Under the pieces are notes generated by a model. That model was given only the letters and a program-made list of their open reading frames with translations. It had not been told where the DNA came from and did not search any database. Of a stretch of 64,000 nt of DNA, positions 8,927 through 17,484 are shown in pieces. The stretch covers positions 496,001-560,000 of the forward strand of contig NZ_CP040297.1 of NCBI RefSeq assembly GCF_013393945.1, read 5' to 3'. The position numbers were made by a program, and so were the translations under genes. Numbering within the stretch: the stretch's first letter is position 1; each line of letters opens with the position of its first letter. Origin of the DNA: Nostoc sp. TCL26-01. GTDB lineage: Bacteria; Cyanobacteriota; Cyanobacteriia; Cyanobacteriales; Nostocaceae.

Positions 8927-10096
8927 TTAACCTGCGATGACTCGATATAGCATTTCGTCAAATAATCTGATTCTTTCTTTAATATCAGATTGGGTTCTAC
9001 CTCCCCCTGTAAATATTTTTGATGTATCTTTTCTAAACAATTTTTGTGTTTCTTCAATTACTATTAACTTCCTATCGACTAAAATATTTGCATTTGCTAA
9101 ATGTCTACTAAATCCAACCATAACTGCATCATAATAAGCTTTATAAGCATTTTCTTTCCATGTGTCAGTATTGGGATCAAATGGCTTAAATAAATTGTTT
9201 GAATAGATTTGATGTACTAAATTGATAGTCTCGATAAAAATATTTTTGAGAATTTCGATATCTTCGTCAGAAAAATTTAAACTTTTCATCATATATAGAT
9301 CAAGAAATCCTTCCATTCCTCTACGGAAATCTTCTACATGACGTAAAGCAAAAAAACGAAGAACTAATTCGGCATCTTCCATTTTTTTATATAGATTGTT
9401 TTCATGCAGATTTTTCTCATTATCAAGTGGGATTCCCCAGGCATCTGCAAATATAGGATTATCTGCTAGTTCAAGTAAGAGTTGATTAAATTTACCATAA
9501 TACAGACAATTACGTATTTCCTGACGACTTAAAGCGACACCACCTGTATTGAGTCTTTCAAAGGCAAGTTGCTTTAATAACAACGCTTCTTCAGGATCAG
9601 ATGCTGACTCCGTAATCAAAACTATAGATGATATGGAGCGGCGGTCAATACCTGCTCTAATTTTGGTAGGAAGATTAGCATATGTTCTGCCGTTGAGTTC
9701 TGGCCAAAGTTCGAGTCCTGTCAATTTTAAACGATTATCATAAAAATCACGAAGAGCCGTAATTCTTTGTTGACCATCCATGACTTCATAACAGTTAAAC
9801 TCTTTCTCATAAAGAACAATAGGAGGAACAGGAATATTAATTAAGAATGACTCGATTAGTCTTGATTGCATCTTGTAATCCCACCGAGTTCTTCTTTGGT
9901 AAAAAGGACGTACATCCATATATCCAGGTTTCTTTAAGGCTTCAACAAAGCTTGGTAGCTTTTCACGATTCATTTCAGTCAGTATTCTTTGTTCTCCAGA
10001 CTCATACTTTTGGTTTATTGCTGGATCAGACATATTGATATGATTTTTAGAAGGTGATTTTCCCCACATTCTTCTTTCTGTTGGTGCAAGATTCAT
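8927..10096 (-). CDS. DUF262 (ParB-like/GmrSD N-terminal type) protein
   Basis: 389 residues. FYQRRTRWD (about 65-73) and DGQQRITAL (107-115) are the DUF262 signatures; the DGQQR loop is the nucleotide-binding/nuclease site of this ParB-related fold, best known from GmrS of the GmrSD restriction enzymes. No HNH (DUF1524) C-terminus is visible, so this is a stand-alone DUF262 protein. The start is supported by AGGA 8 nt before the ATG. The HEPN gene follows after 6 bp. I infer a two-component conflict system in which DUF262 senses or uses a nucleotide and the HEPN protein cuts RNA. Confidence 0.8.
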   Translation of the reverse strand: MNLAPTERRMWGKSPSKNHINMSDPAINQKYESGEQRILTEMNREKLPSFVEALKKPGYMDVRPFYQRRTRWDYKMQSRLIESFLINIPVPPIVLYEKEFNCYEVMDGQQRITALRDFYDNRLKLTGLELWPELNGRTYANLPTKIRAGIDRRSISSIVLITESASDPEEALLLKQLAFERLNTGGVALSRQEIRNCLYYGKFNQLLLELADNPIFADAWGIPLDNEKNLHENNLYKKMEDAELVLRFFALRHVEDFRRGMEGFLDLYMMKSLNFSDEDIEILKNIFIETINLVHQIYSNNLFKPFDPNTDTWKENAYKAYYDAVMVGFSRHLANANILVDRKLIVIEETQKLFRKDTSKIFTGGGRTQSDIKERIRLFDEMLYRVIAG

Positions 10097-10372
10097 TATC
10101 TACATCCTTTATCAAAAGTGGTTGTTTTTAATTATAAGTGTATCTTATGATTTATCATTTAAGTGATTTGGTAAAAGCTTATTTTAAAAATTACATAGCA
10201 CAACCAATGTTGCTTCAGTAATAGTTATATACTGCTTTTTATATTATATATATGTCCGCGAAGGGCAGGGCAACCACGATAGGCAGCCAATATGATTCTA
10301 AAAAATTATGACGTACTGATTTTTTAAAAAATCAAATCTGAGTCCCCTATCTTGGCTTAACTAGCGATTATG
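10097..10372. other. Non-coding gap upstream of the export locus
   Basis: No gene seen. AT-rich; contains a copy of the dispersed repeat GTACTGATTTTTTAAAAAATC (about 10312-10332), whose core GATTTTTTAAAAAATC is a perfect palindrome. Confidence 0.4.
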
Positions 10373-10420
10373 ATGACTTTAGTCATAGATTACTTGGTAT
10401 ATATTAGTGACTTTTGTCAC
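10373..10420. promoter_or_regulatory. Two matching dyads, possible operator pair
   Basis: ATGACTTTAGTCAT (10373-10386) and GTGACTTTTGTCAC (10407-10420) share the dyad TGAC-N4-GTCA (imperfect only in the centre). They lie 34 bp apart centre to centre, about three helical turns, followed by an AT-rich ATAAAATATAG. They sit about 300 bp before the MFP gene at 10723. The spacing suggests cooperative binding of a dimeric regulator; which one is unknown. Confidence 0.35.
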
Positions 10421-10472
10421 TCATAAAATATAGAGTATTTGGCTGATAATTACTGGCATGGCTGGATAGATT

Positions 10473-10514
10473 GGGTACTGGGTACTGGGTACTGGGTACT
10501 GGGTACTGGGTAAT
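10473..10514. repeat. STRR array GGGTACT
   Basis: Five copies of GGGTACT followed by one GGGTAAT, head to tail, about 210 bp upstream of the MFP start. Confidence 0.8.
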
Positions 10515-10722
10515 GATTCTTGACTAATCACTAATTACCCATTACCAGAATATTCATAAATTTAGTTAGGGACTTCCAGAAAATAAAATATTCAATGGGT
10601 GAGAGCAAATATGATCATGGGATTTTTCCTCCCCTGCTCACCAAAGCGGTGGTATATTTTTTTAGTTGGAAATCCCTTAACTGTTCTAGGTTTGTCGCTG
10701 TTTTTTCTATACTGGAGTGCAA

Positions 10723-12285
10723 ATGACATTTGAGACAACACAGACTGTAGATTCACCAGCATTGGTTCCAGAGACGAAGAAAAAAAGGAAAAATAATTGG
10801 CTCTCTTGGCTAATTATCTTGGGAATTTTTAGTGGTATTAGCTATGCCACTTATTATCAACTCGCTGTTGTTCCTCGTCAGGAAGCAAGGCGGAGAATGA
10901 TTACGCAGTCTGTGGAAAGACAGACTCTACCAATTACAGTTTCTGCCAACGGAACTGTCAAGCCTGAACAGTCAATCAACCTGAGTCCTAAAAATTCCGG
11001 CATTCTCAAAACACTGTTAGTCAAGGAAGGTGATGTTGTCAAAAAAGGACAAATCTTAGCCTACATGGATGATTCCAACTTACGAGGGCAACTCATCCAA
11101 GCTCAGGCACAATTAAATGAAGCACAAGCAAATCTGCAAAAAGCCCAAACTGGCAATCGTCCACAGGATATCGCTCAAGCCCAGGCACAATTAGATGAAG
11201 CCCAAGCCAATCTACAAAAAGCCCAAACTGGCAATCGTCCCCAGGATATTGCCCAAGCCCAGGCCAGGTTAAATAGCGCTCAAGCTAGCTTGCGTAAAGC
11301 AGAAGATGATTTGCAACGAAATCAGGAACTTTATAACTCTGGAGCCATTTCTCTACAAACTGTCAACCAAAAACGTGCAGACAGAGACAGCGCCCAAGCC
11401 CAGGTGAATGAAGCACAGCAAGCATTAGCTCTGCAAAAAGCCGGCTCACGCATTGAAGATATCCAGCAAGCAAGAGCTGTAGTTAAGCAAAGACAACAAG
11501 CTTTAGCATTGCTCAAAGCGGGAACTCGTGAGGAAGATATTGCAGCCGCACGCGCTCAAGTATTATCTGCACGTGGTTCATTGCAAAATATCCAATCTCA
11601 AATCAATGACACCATCCTCCGTGCCTCTTTTGACGGTGTAGTAACACAAAAATATGCTGATCCTGGTGCTTTTGTGACACCGACAACTTCAGGTAGTTCT
11701 GTTTCTTCGGCAACTTCTTCTTCTATTTTGGCTCTAGCGGCAACTAATCAAGTTGTTGCTAATTTATCAGAATCAAATATATCGAAAATTCGCTTGGATC
11801 AAAAAGTCATCATTACAGCAGATGCTTATCCAGGGAGAACTTTTACAGGTAGAGTGAGTCAAATTGCTGCCCAAGCCACAGTAGAGCAAAATGTTACTAG
11901 TTTTCAAGTGAAAGTTTCTTTAAGTGATGCTCAAAGATTACTGCGATCGGGGATGAATGTAGCAGCAGAATTTCAAGTTGGTCAATTAGCAAATGCTTTA
12001 GTAGTACCCACAGCTGCCGTGACACGTCTGGAAAATGCTACGGGTGTATATGTAGCCAGGGAAGGTAAAAGACCTGTATTTACTCCTATTGAAACTGGTG
12101 TGACTGTAAATAATTTTACGGAAGTTAAATCTGGTTTGCAAGGCAACGAGAAAGTGTTGCTCAGTTTCCCACCAGGATTACGCCCTCAATCTCGTCCACG
12201 AGGGGGAATTTTTCCAGGTGTAGGTGGTGGTGGTGGTGGACGCGGTACTGGTGGTGGACGTTCTTCAGGCAATGCTGCTCCTTAA
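10723..12285 (+). CDS. Membrane-fusion protein of a MacAB/DevBCA-like exporter (first set)
   Basis: 520 residues from the ATG at 10723, chosen over a GTG two codons upstream because GGAG lies 6 nt before it. One membrane helix (about 25-45), a lipoyl half with VSANGTVKPEQSINLSPKN, a coiled coil made of tandem AQAQLDEAQANLQKAQTGNR units (about 120-280), FDGVVTQKYADPGAFVTP, a beta barrel, and an unusual Gly-rich tail (GGGGGGRGTGGG). It should bridge an inner-membrane ABC permease to an outer-membrane channel. The FtsX permease and ATPase follow in the B-C-A order of devBCA. It is clearly paralogous to the MFP at 19555. Confidence 0.82.
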   Translation: MTFETTQTVDSPALVPETKKKRKNNWLSWLIILGIFSGISYATYYQLAVVPRQEARRRMITQSVERQTLPITVSANGTVKPEQSINLSPKNSGILKTLLVKEGDVVKKGQILAYMDDSNLRGQLIQAQAQLNEAQANLQKAQTGNRPQDIAQAQAQLDEAQANLQKAQTGNRPQDIAQAQARLNSAQASLRKAEDDLQRNQELYNSGAISLQTVNQKRADRDSAQAQVNEAQQALALQKAGSRIEDIQQARAVVKQRQQALALLKAGTREEDIAAARAQVLSARGSLQNIQSQINDTILRASFDGVVTQKYADPGAFVTPTTSGSSVSSATSSSILALAATNQVVANLSESNISKIRLDQKVIITADAYPGRTFTGRVSQIAAQATVEQNVTSFQVKVSLSDAQRLLRSGMNVAAEFQVGQLANALVVPTAAVTRLENATGVYVAREGKRPVFTPIETGVTVNNFTEVKSGLQGNEKVLLSFPPGLRPQSRPRGGIFPGVGGGGGGRGTGGGRSSGNAAP

Positions 12286-12351
12286 ACTGGGGACTGGGAA
12301 GAAAGAATAAAGGTGTACTGATTTTTGAACAAAAATCAAATATGAGTCTTA

Positions 12352-12505
12352 GAGGGTGTTTGAAAAGTTTCAGTAGGTATAAAAATGTCATTCTTCCTTA
12401 CGCTCCGCGTCAGGAAGAATCTAGGTTTTGTGGCACATACCGAGATGTTTCATTCCGCTACGCTGCATTCAACATGACAAAGAAACAGACTTTTCCAACG
12501 TCCTC
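12352..12505. mobile_element. MITE-like element, GAGG...CCTC family, copy 2
   Basis: 154 bp with imperfect terminal inverted repeats GAGGGTGTTTGAAAAGT and ACTTTTCCAACGTCCTC, flanked by TTA on both sides (12349-12351 and 12506-12508). No coding frame. Related ends occur at 125-327 (complete), near 40345 and near 59418 (single ends). Confidence 0.65.
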
Positions 12506-12513
12506 TTAATATT

Positions 12514-12583
12514 ACCTATCACCTATCACCTATCACCTATCACCTATCACCTATCACCTATCACCTATCACCTGTTACCTGTT
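12514..12583. repeat. STRR array ACCTATC / ACCTGTT
   Basis: Eight copies of ACCTATC then two of ACCTGTT. The array ends 13 bp before the permease ATG, taking up the space where a ribosome-binding site would be expected. Confidence 0.85.
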
Positions 12584-12596
12584 ACCTACTTACTAT

Positions 12597-13868
12597 ATGA
12601 TTCAGGTTTTAGATAAAGCAGATAAGACTCGTAAAGTCCCATTTCTAGAAATCTTGGCGATGGCGGCTGAGACTCTGTGGAGTAATAAATTACGCACTGG
12701 GTTAACGATGCTGGGTGTGATTATTGGCATTGCTTCAGTGATTGCGATTACTTCGGTGGGACAAGGGGTGCAAAAGAGTGTAGAACAACAGATTCAAGCG
12801 TTGGGAACCGACGTATTACAAGTTTTGGCGGGTGCGGCGAGGAGTGGGAATATTCGTCAAGGGGTGGGTTCTACTAGCACTTTAACTTGGGAAGATGCTA
12901 AAGCGATCGCCCAACAAGCACCTTCAGCGACGATGGTTTCTGCTTATCTGCAACGCAACGCCCAAGTTGTCTATAGCGGAGAAAATACCTCAACCACCAT
13001 TTACGGTACAGACTTGAACTACCCAGATGCGAGAAATACTCATCCCCAAGAAGGGAGGTTTTTTACTCAAGAGGAACTAGATTCTTCTGCTCAAGTAGCA
13101 ATACTGGGGCCGACTGTCCTGAAAACATTGTTTGGGGAAGGGGGAAAACCCATAGGGGAAAAAATCAGAATTCAGGGAGAAGCTTATGAGGTCATTGGCA
13201 TTATGGAACCAAAGGGTTCTCAAGGGCCGATGGATCGAGATGACCAAATTTTTATTCCTCTCACCAGTATGTCGAAACGCTTGGTGGGAAATAATGCTTT
13301 AACTGGTGTTTCTGTTAGTGGAATTTTAGTTAAATCGAGTAATCAAGAGCAACTAGAAGCAGCACAATTTCAAGTCACGAATATCTTACGCTTGCGGCAC
13401 AATATATATCCCCCAGAAGTTGATGATTTTCGTCTCACTAATCAGGCAGATATTGTGAGTACTTTCACTAATGTGGTGGGTTTGTTTACAGTGATGATAG
13501 TAGCGATCGCTGGCATTTCCTTAGTAGTGGGGGGTATTGGTATTGCCAATATTATGTTAGTTTCTGTCGTCGAAAGAACCAAAGAAATCGGCATTCGTAA
13601 AGCTGTAGGAGCGACGAATTCAGCGATACTTAATCAATTTTTAACTGAGGCGATCGTCATTTCTATTGTTGGCGGTTGTGTAGGTATGGGCAGTGGTATA
13701 TTGATCGCTTTTACAGCCGCTAATATTTTTAAATTTCCTTTTGTAATTTCTATTTTATCAATAATTGTTGGCTTTGGATTATCTTTAACTGTCGGTTTAA
13801 TTGCTGGTGTAATTCCTGCCCGTAATGCTGCCAAATTAGACCCAATTACAGCTTTGCGTAGTGATTAA
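12597..13868 (+). CDS. FtsX/MacB-type ABC permease (first set)
   Basis: 423 residues. An N-terminal amphipathic stretch (LEILAMAAETLWSNKLRTGLTMLGVIIGIASVIAI) leads into the first membrane helix, a large extracytoplasmic MacB-PCD domain (about 75-290), and three C-terminal helices with the FtsX motif GIANIMLVSVVERTKEIGIRKAVGA. Such mechanotransmission permeases export peptides, glycolipids or drugs through an MFP and an outer-membrane duct. The ATPase begins 22 bp downstream. No ribosome-binding site is visible, as an STRR runs almost to the ATG, so translation may depend on the upstream gene or be weak. Confidence 0.88.
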   Translation: MIQVLDKADKTRKVPFLEILAMAAETLWSNKLRTGLTMLGVIIGIASVIAITSVGQGVQKSVEQQIQALGTDVLQVLAGAARSGNIRQGVGSTSTLTWEDAKAIAQQAPSATMVSAYLQRNAQVVYSGENTSTTIYGTDLNYPDARNTHPQEGRFFTQEELDSSAQVAILGPTVLKTLFGEGGKPIGEKIRIQGEAYEVIGIMEPKGSQGPMDRDDQIFIPLTSMSKRLVGNNALTGVSVSGILVKSSNQEQLEAAQFQVTNILRLRHNIYPPEVDDFRLTNQADIVSTFTNVVGLFTVMIVAIAGISLVVGGIGIANIMLVSVVERTKEIGIRKAVGATNSAILNQFLTEAIVISIVGGCVGMGSGILIAFTAANIFKFPFVISILSIIVGFGLSLTVGLIAGVIPARNAAKLDPITALRSD

Positions 13869-13890
13869 TAGTGCTGAGTAATTAACTGCT

Positions 13891-14568
13891 ATGACAACAA
13901 TGATTTGGATGGAATCTATTATTAAAACCTACCAATTAGGCGAAATGAAAGTTCCTATTCTCAAGGGAATTCAACTAGCAATTGAGGAAGGCGAATATGT
14001 GTCAATTATGGGTGCGTCAGGTTCGGGGAAATCGACGCTGATGAATATTATGGGATGTTTAGATCGTCCTAGTGGTGGACACTATATTTTTGAAGGCAGA
14101 AATTTAACTACTTATGATGATGATGAGTTGGCTTATATTCGCAATCAAAGAATTGGTTTTGTGTTTCAACAATTTAACTTACTACCACGAGCAACAGCAT
14201 TAGAAAATGTCATGTTGCCGATGGTTTATGCTAATTTACCTAAACGGAAACGTCGTCAACGAGCTTTGGAAGCACTGAACAGAGTGGGGTTGGAAGAACG
14301 TATTTTTAATCGTCCTAGTCAACTTTCTGGGGGACAACAACAACGGGTAGCCATTGCGCGGGCTTTAGTCAATCGACCTGCATTAGTTTTAGCAGATGAG
14401 CCGACAGGTGCGCTAGATACAGAAACGTCTCATGAGGTGATGGGCTTACTCACAGAATTAAATCAGCAGGGCATCACCATTGTGATTGTCACCCATGAGC
14501 CTGATATTGCAGCTCAAACTAAAAGAGTGATCCGCGTGCAAGATGGGTTGATAGTGGCTTCGTCATGA
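13891..14568 (+). CDS. MacB/LolD-type ABC ATPase
   Basis: 225 residues with Walker [11 protein letters not shown]-loop [10 protein letters not shown], signature [15 protein letters not shown], Walker B LVLADEPT and the switch His in [10 protein letters not shown]. The [12 protein letters not shown] segment is typical of the LolD/MacB/DevA ATPase group. It powers the FtsX permease directly upstream. It is the only ATPase of this type in the locus, so it may also serve the second permease at 21018. The two peptide genes follow after 275 bp of non-coding sequence. Confidence 0.9.
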   Translation: MTTMIWMESIIKTYQLGEMKVPILKGIQLAIEEGEYVSIMGASGSGKSTLMNIMGCLDRPSGGHYIFEGRNLTTYDDDELAYIRNQRIGFVFQQFNLLPRATALENVMLPMVYANLPKRKRRQRALEALNRVGLEERIFNRPSQLSGGQQQRVAIARALVNRPALVLADEPTGALDTETSHEVMGLLTELNQQGITIVIVTHEPDIAAQTKRVIRVQDGLIVASS

Positions 14569-14843
14569 TGTTTTTGTGAACAGACGAATGTGATATTAAG
14601 TTCTGTAAAGAGGAAATTCAAGCGATCGCCAAGTCGGAGATTGCTTGACTTGACTTGTTTTCAGCCATATTTACTGAGTGAGATTGAACTTTATTTTAGA
14701 AATTTGTCAAAAATATCAAAGTCGATTGCATAAAAGTTGGGAGTCGTTCGGATATATAAACATGAGCCGAAACTAAGATGTTTTCTAGCAACTAAGTCCG
14801 GTTTTTCAAAATTAGTAATTTCCCAAATTAAGGAGACTAAACA

Positions 14844-15038
14844 ATGAATTCTCAAGCAGTAATCAACCCCGTTTCTGATTTAGATTTTCTAGCTGAACTA
14901 GCTACTAGCGCTATTGACAGCCTCGATTACACAGTGACTCAAGCGATGAATAACTTGCGTGCTGATGACAGTCTTGATGCTCAATTTCTGGCTTTAAGAC
15001 CTACATTTATCTACAAACAATTTATCTACCAAGGCTAA
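14844..15038 (+). CDS. 64-residue peptide, copy A (candidate precursor peptide)
   Basis: Start ATG preceded by AGGAG at a 9-nt gap. The peptide has an acidic, helical N-terminal part (SDLDFLAELATSAIDSLDY) resembling a RiPP leader and ends in PTFIYKQFIYQG, where FIY occurs twice. It has no cysteine, no Gly-Gly cleavage site, no membrane helix and no signal peptide. It is duplicated 250 bp downstream. Flanked by export genes and followed by an alpha/alpha-toroid protein, it is best read as a precursor whose last ~10-12 residues are the core. I do not recognise the family; that role is inference. Confidence 0.7.
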   Translation: MNSQAVINPVSDLDFLAELATSAIDSLDYTVTQAMNNLRADDSLDAQFLALRPTFIYKQFIYQG

Positions 15039-15093
15039 TCTTTAGCTACTTCCATATTTTCCATTCAAAGCAAACAATCCAGGAGACTGAACA

Positions 15094-15288
15094 ATGAATT
15101 CTCAAGCAGTAATTAACCCCGCATCTGATTTAGATTTTCTAGCTGAACTAGCTACTAGCGCTATTGACAGCCTCGATTACACAGTAACTCAAGCCATGAA
15201 TAACTTGCGTGCTGATGACAGTCTTGATGCTCAATTTCTGGCTTTAAGACCTACATTCATCTACAAACAATTTATCTACAAAGGCTAA
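15094..15288 (+). CDS. 64-residue peptide, copy B (candidate precursor peptide)
   Basis: Near-identical to copy A: over 195 bp I count seven base changes, four of them silent, giving only V10A and Q63K. The copied unit includes the AGGAGACTRAACA leader (14831-15038 against 15081-15288, period 250 bp), so each gene has its own ribosome-binding site. The C-terminus is PTFIYKQFIYKG. The excess of silent changes suggests the protein is maintained by selection. A terminator-like hairpin follows before the toroid gene. Confidence 0.7.
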   Translation: MNSQAVINPASDLDFLAELATSAIDSLDYTVTQAMNNLRADDSLDAQFLALRPTFIYKQFIYKG

Positions 15289-15425
15289 AATAAATATTAA
15301 AGAAGCATAGTTGATTTTTGTGAAATAGCTAATAGCAAATTTATTAAACTACTTCTTTAACTAATCTGCCTATTCTACAGATGTATCGATGAAAATTTTC
15401 TAGAGATTATCTAAAACATAGAAAA

Positions 15426-15468
15426 GGCTTATCTGACGTTTTTTATAAGTTTCAGGTAAGTCTTTTTT
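15426..15468 (+). terminator. Rho-independent-type terminator after the peptide genes
   Basis: GGCTTATCTGA (15426-15436) pairs with TCAGGTAAGTC (15452-15462), an 11-bp stem with two G-U pairs and a 15-nt loop, followed at once by six T residues. It ends 31 bp before the ATG of the next gene, so it would make abundant short peptide mRNAs with only partial read-through into the large gene. Confidence 0.7.
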
Positions 15469-15499
15469 ATTGGAAAATCACCAAAACGGAGGTATCACC

Positions 15500-17440
15500 A
15501 TGATCAATCAAAATAGCCAGACACAAATGATAGAAAAATCTTTTAATTGGGTAGTTAATAATCTTGATAAATTTGACCCTTTTAAAAAGGGCGCTAGCTT
15601 TGATATTAATTATGGGCAAAAAGTATGTGAACTAGCTATCATGATCTCTGGTTATATCCAATTAACAGGTAATGAACATAATGAGTATGTCCCGCAAATT
15701 ATCAATATTTTAAAAACAGTCCAAACAAATAGTGAAGTTAAAGCTCGTTTATTTCGCTCACCGGAAGAAATTACTTTATTCTGTACACTATACGGTGCTT
15801 TGCGTCTGCTTGGGCATGATAATTTACAGCAAAGGGATTTAATTCAAAAAGTTATAGATTTTGGGTTTATTCAACACGTAGAGCGTCTGCCACATCGGAT
15901 GATGGATATCCTGGCTAGTGTGGAATTGGGAGGATTTAAACACTCACTCCCTAGTATGGAAACATTTTATCAATCTTCGATTTTATCTTCTGTACCCAGT
16001 GCTTTATATTTGACGGAAGAATCCATTTATGCTTTGACTCATGTTATTTTATTTTTATATAAATTTGGGATAGAGCAAGGAACAAAAATTCCTGCTAAAG
16101 ATATCAAGGATTTGCAATTTACTCTCTCCATGCTAATGATAATTGCCTGCCAAGATCACCATTGGGATTTGCTAGGTGAGTTGTTATGGTGTTGGGAGTG
16201 TATTGGTTTAGCAGATAATTTTATATATCAGCAATCTTGGCAAGCTTTCCTGCAAGTGCAAAGAGAAGATGGTGCAATTCCTGGGCCTGATAAATCATCA
16301 GTTGCAGCTAAATTATTGCAGAATCAAGAAGAGAATAATCTTGACGAACAGGAATATCAAGAAGCATATTTTGGTCATCATTATCATACTACTCTCGTGG
16401 GTATTATGGCTGGAAGTGTGCGCCAGCATAGAATAGCCAATGCTTTACCCTCATTAAAATCAGATAATTATCCGTCCACAGTCAATAGAGATTTGCCTGC
16501 AACTGATGAATCTGCTAACAATATTTTAGCTGCTATTAACCAAAGTAATTTATGGTTAGAAGACTTTTTAGAGGTAGTCCAAAAAAATGATCATACTCCC
16601 ACATCAGTTTTCCATAGAATTCTGTTAGGCTCTTGGATTTCTAACTCGGTTTTAGAAAATACTGATGCTAGGTTTAATAACATTGCTCAACAAGTACAAA
16701 AAGTTTTGCTCATGAGAGAAGAGCAACTAAGTGATAGTTCTGCAAGTACATCATCTGCATTGAAATTAAATACTGCTGCTTTGTTAGCATCTGAGAATTT
16801 AGTTGTTCCCTCATTACAAAACTTCTGGCAAAAGACTGTAGAAACTCTCAACTCCTTTCCCGCCGCCAATGCTGTGGTAGATTTACCTTTGTGTGAAAAA
16901 CGGTTATTGTTGCACGCTTTAGGATTTCATTCTGCACCACAACAAGTGGACTATACTACTGTCATAAACTTTGCTAAATCTCTCCCTTTAACAGCTGCAA
17001 CCGCAGACATTGAAGGGTTATTACTGCGAATTAATTCTCTGACAACTTACGGAACACAGCAAATCACCCTTAATCCCGGCGATACTTGGTTAGAGGAATT
17101 GTTGTCTGGATTTGCTATGTCATACTTGCGTCAGTATGATTTGGTCATGGGTTGTAAAGTATTACGTTCTATGAGTTACTTGGGAATGAATTGTGTTACT
17201 GGTTTTCAAGACTGTATTAAGTTCCTAATTTTACATCAACATCCCGAAGGTATATTTGGATTTTTTGGTGTAGAAGAAACTAGATTGAATCAGACTATTT
17301 CTCAAGAATTTGTCGCTGATAGAGATTTATATTTACCAACAACGATTAGTTGTCTGTGGACACTGGCTGAGAGCGTCAAGGGATGGAGTTTCTATAAAAT
17401 GTTACCAGCAATTTCTCTGCATAGGCTAACAATGGTGTAA
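15500..17440 (+). CDS. Large alpha/alpha-toroid-like protein, possible peptide-modifying enzyme
   Basis: 646 residues from the ATG at 15500, chosen because GGAGG lies 7 nt upstream; the frame also opens at a TTG at 15470, but that overlaps the terminator. Soluble and helical. FLQVQREDGAIPG (about 250-262) and FLILHQHPEGIFGFFG (about 580-595) resemble QW-type motifs of terpene-cyclase and prenyltransferase toroids. Other conserved-looking spots are CQDHHWD and FGHHYHTT, which could hold metal. The N-terminus (FNWVVNNLDKFDPF) recalls DUF6895 proteins, from memory only. It follows two peptide genes and precedes an ABC-2 exporter, so a maturation or binding role is inferred. Confidence 0.6.
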   Translation: MINQNSQTQMIEKSFNWVVNNLDKFDPFKKGASFDINYGQKVCELAIMISGYIQLTGNEHNEYVPQIINILKTVQTNSEVKARLFRSPEEITLFCTLYGALRLLGHDNLQQRDLIQKVIDFGFIQHVERLPHRMMDILASVELGGFKHSLPSMETFYQSSILSSVPSALYLTEESIYALTHVILFLYKFGIEQGTKIPAKDIKDLQFTLSMLMIIACQDHHWDLLGELLWCWECIGLADNFIYQQSWQAFLQVQREDGAIPGPDKSSVAAKLLQNQEENNLDEQEYQEAYFGHHYHTTLVGIMAGSVRQHRIANALPSLKSDNYPSTVNRDLPATDESANNILAAINQSNLWLEDFLEVVQKNDHTPTSVFHRILLGSWISNSVLENTDARFNNIAQQVQKVLLMREEQLSDSSASTSSALKLNTAALLASENLVVPSLQNFWQKTVETLNSFPAANAVVDLPLCEKRLLLHALGFHSAPQQVDYTTVINFAKSLPLTAATADIEGLLLRINSLTTYGTQQITLNPGDTWLEELLSGFAMSYLRQYDLVMGCKVLRSMSYLGMNCVTGFQDCIKFLILHQHPEGIFGFFGVEETRLNQTISQEFVADRDLYLPTTISCLWTLAESVKGWSFYKMLPAISLHRLTMV

Positions 17441-17484
17441 GTGTAGATCAGCCTACGCTGTAAAACTTTGACATAGGAAAGGAT

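Noticed and set aside
10373..10420. CRP/NtcA binding site
   Set aside because: The half-sites are TGAC/GTCA with a 4-bp spacer, not TGTGA-N6-TCACA or GTA-N8-TAC.
14844..15288. Substrates of the C39 transporter at 25560, or Nif11/NHLP peptides
   Set aside because: The peptides have no Gly-Gly (or Gly-Ala) cleavage site and no Nif11 signature, and are 10 kb away from the transporter.
15470..15499. TTG start for the toroid gene
   Set aside because: It lies at the end of the terminator T-run; the ATG at 15500 has GGAGG at good spacing.
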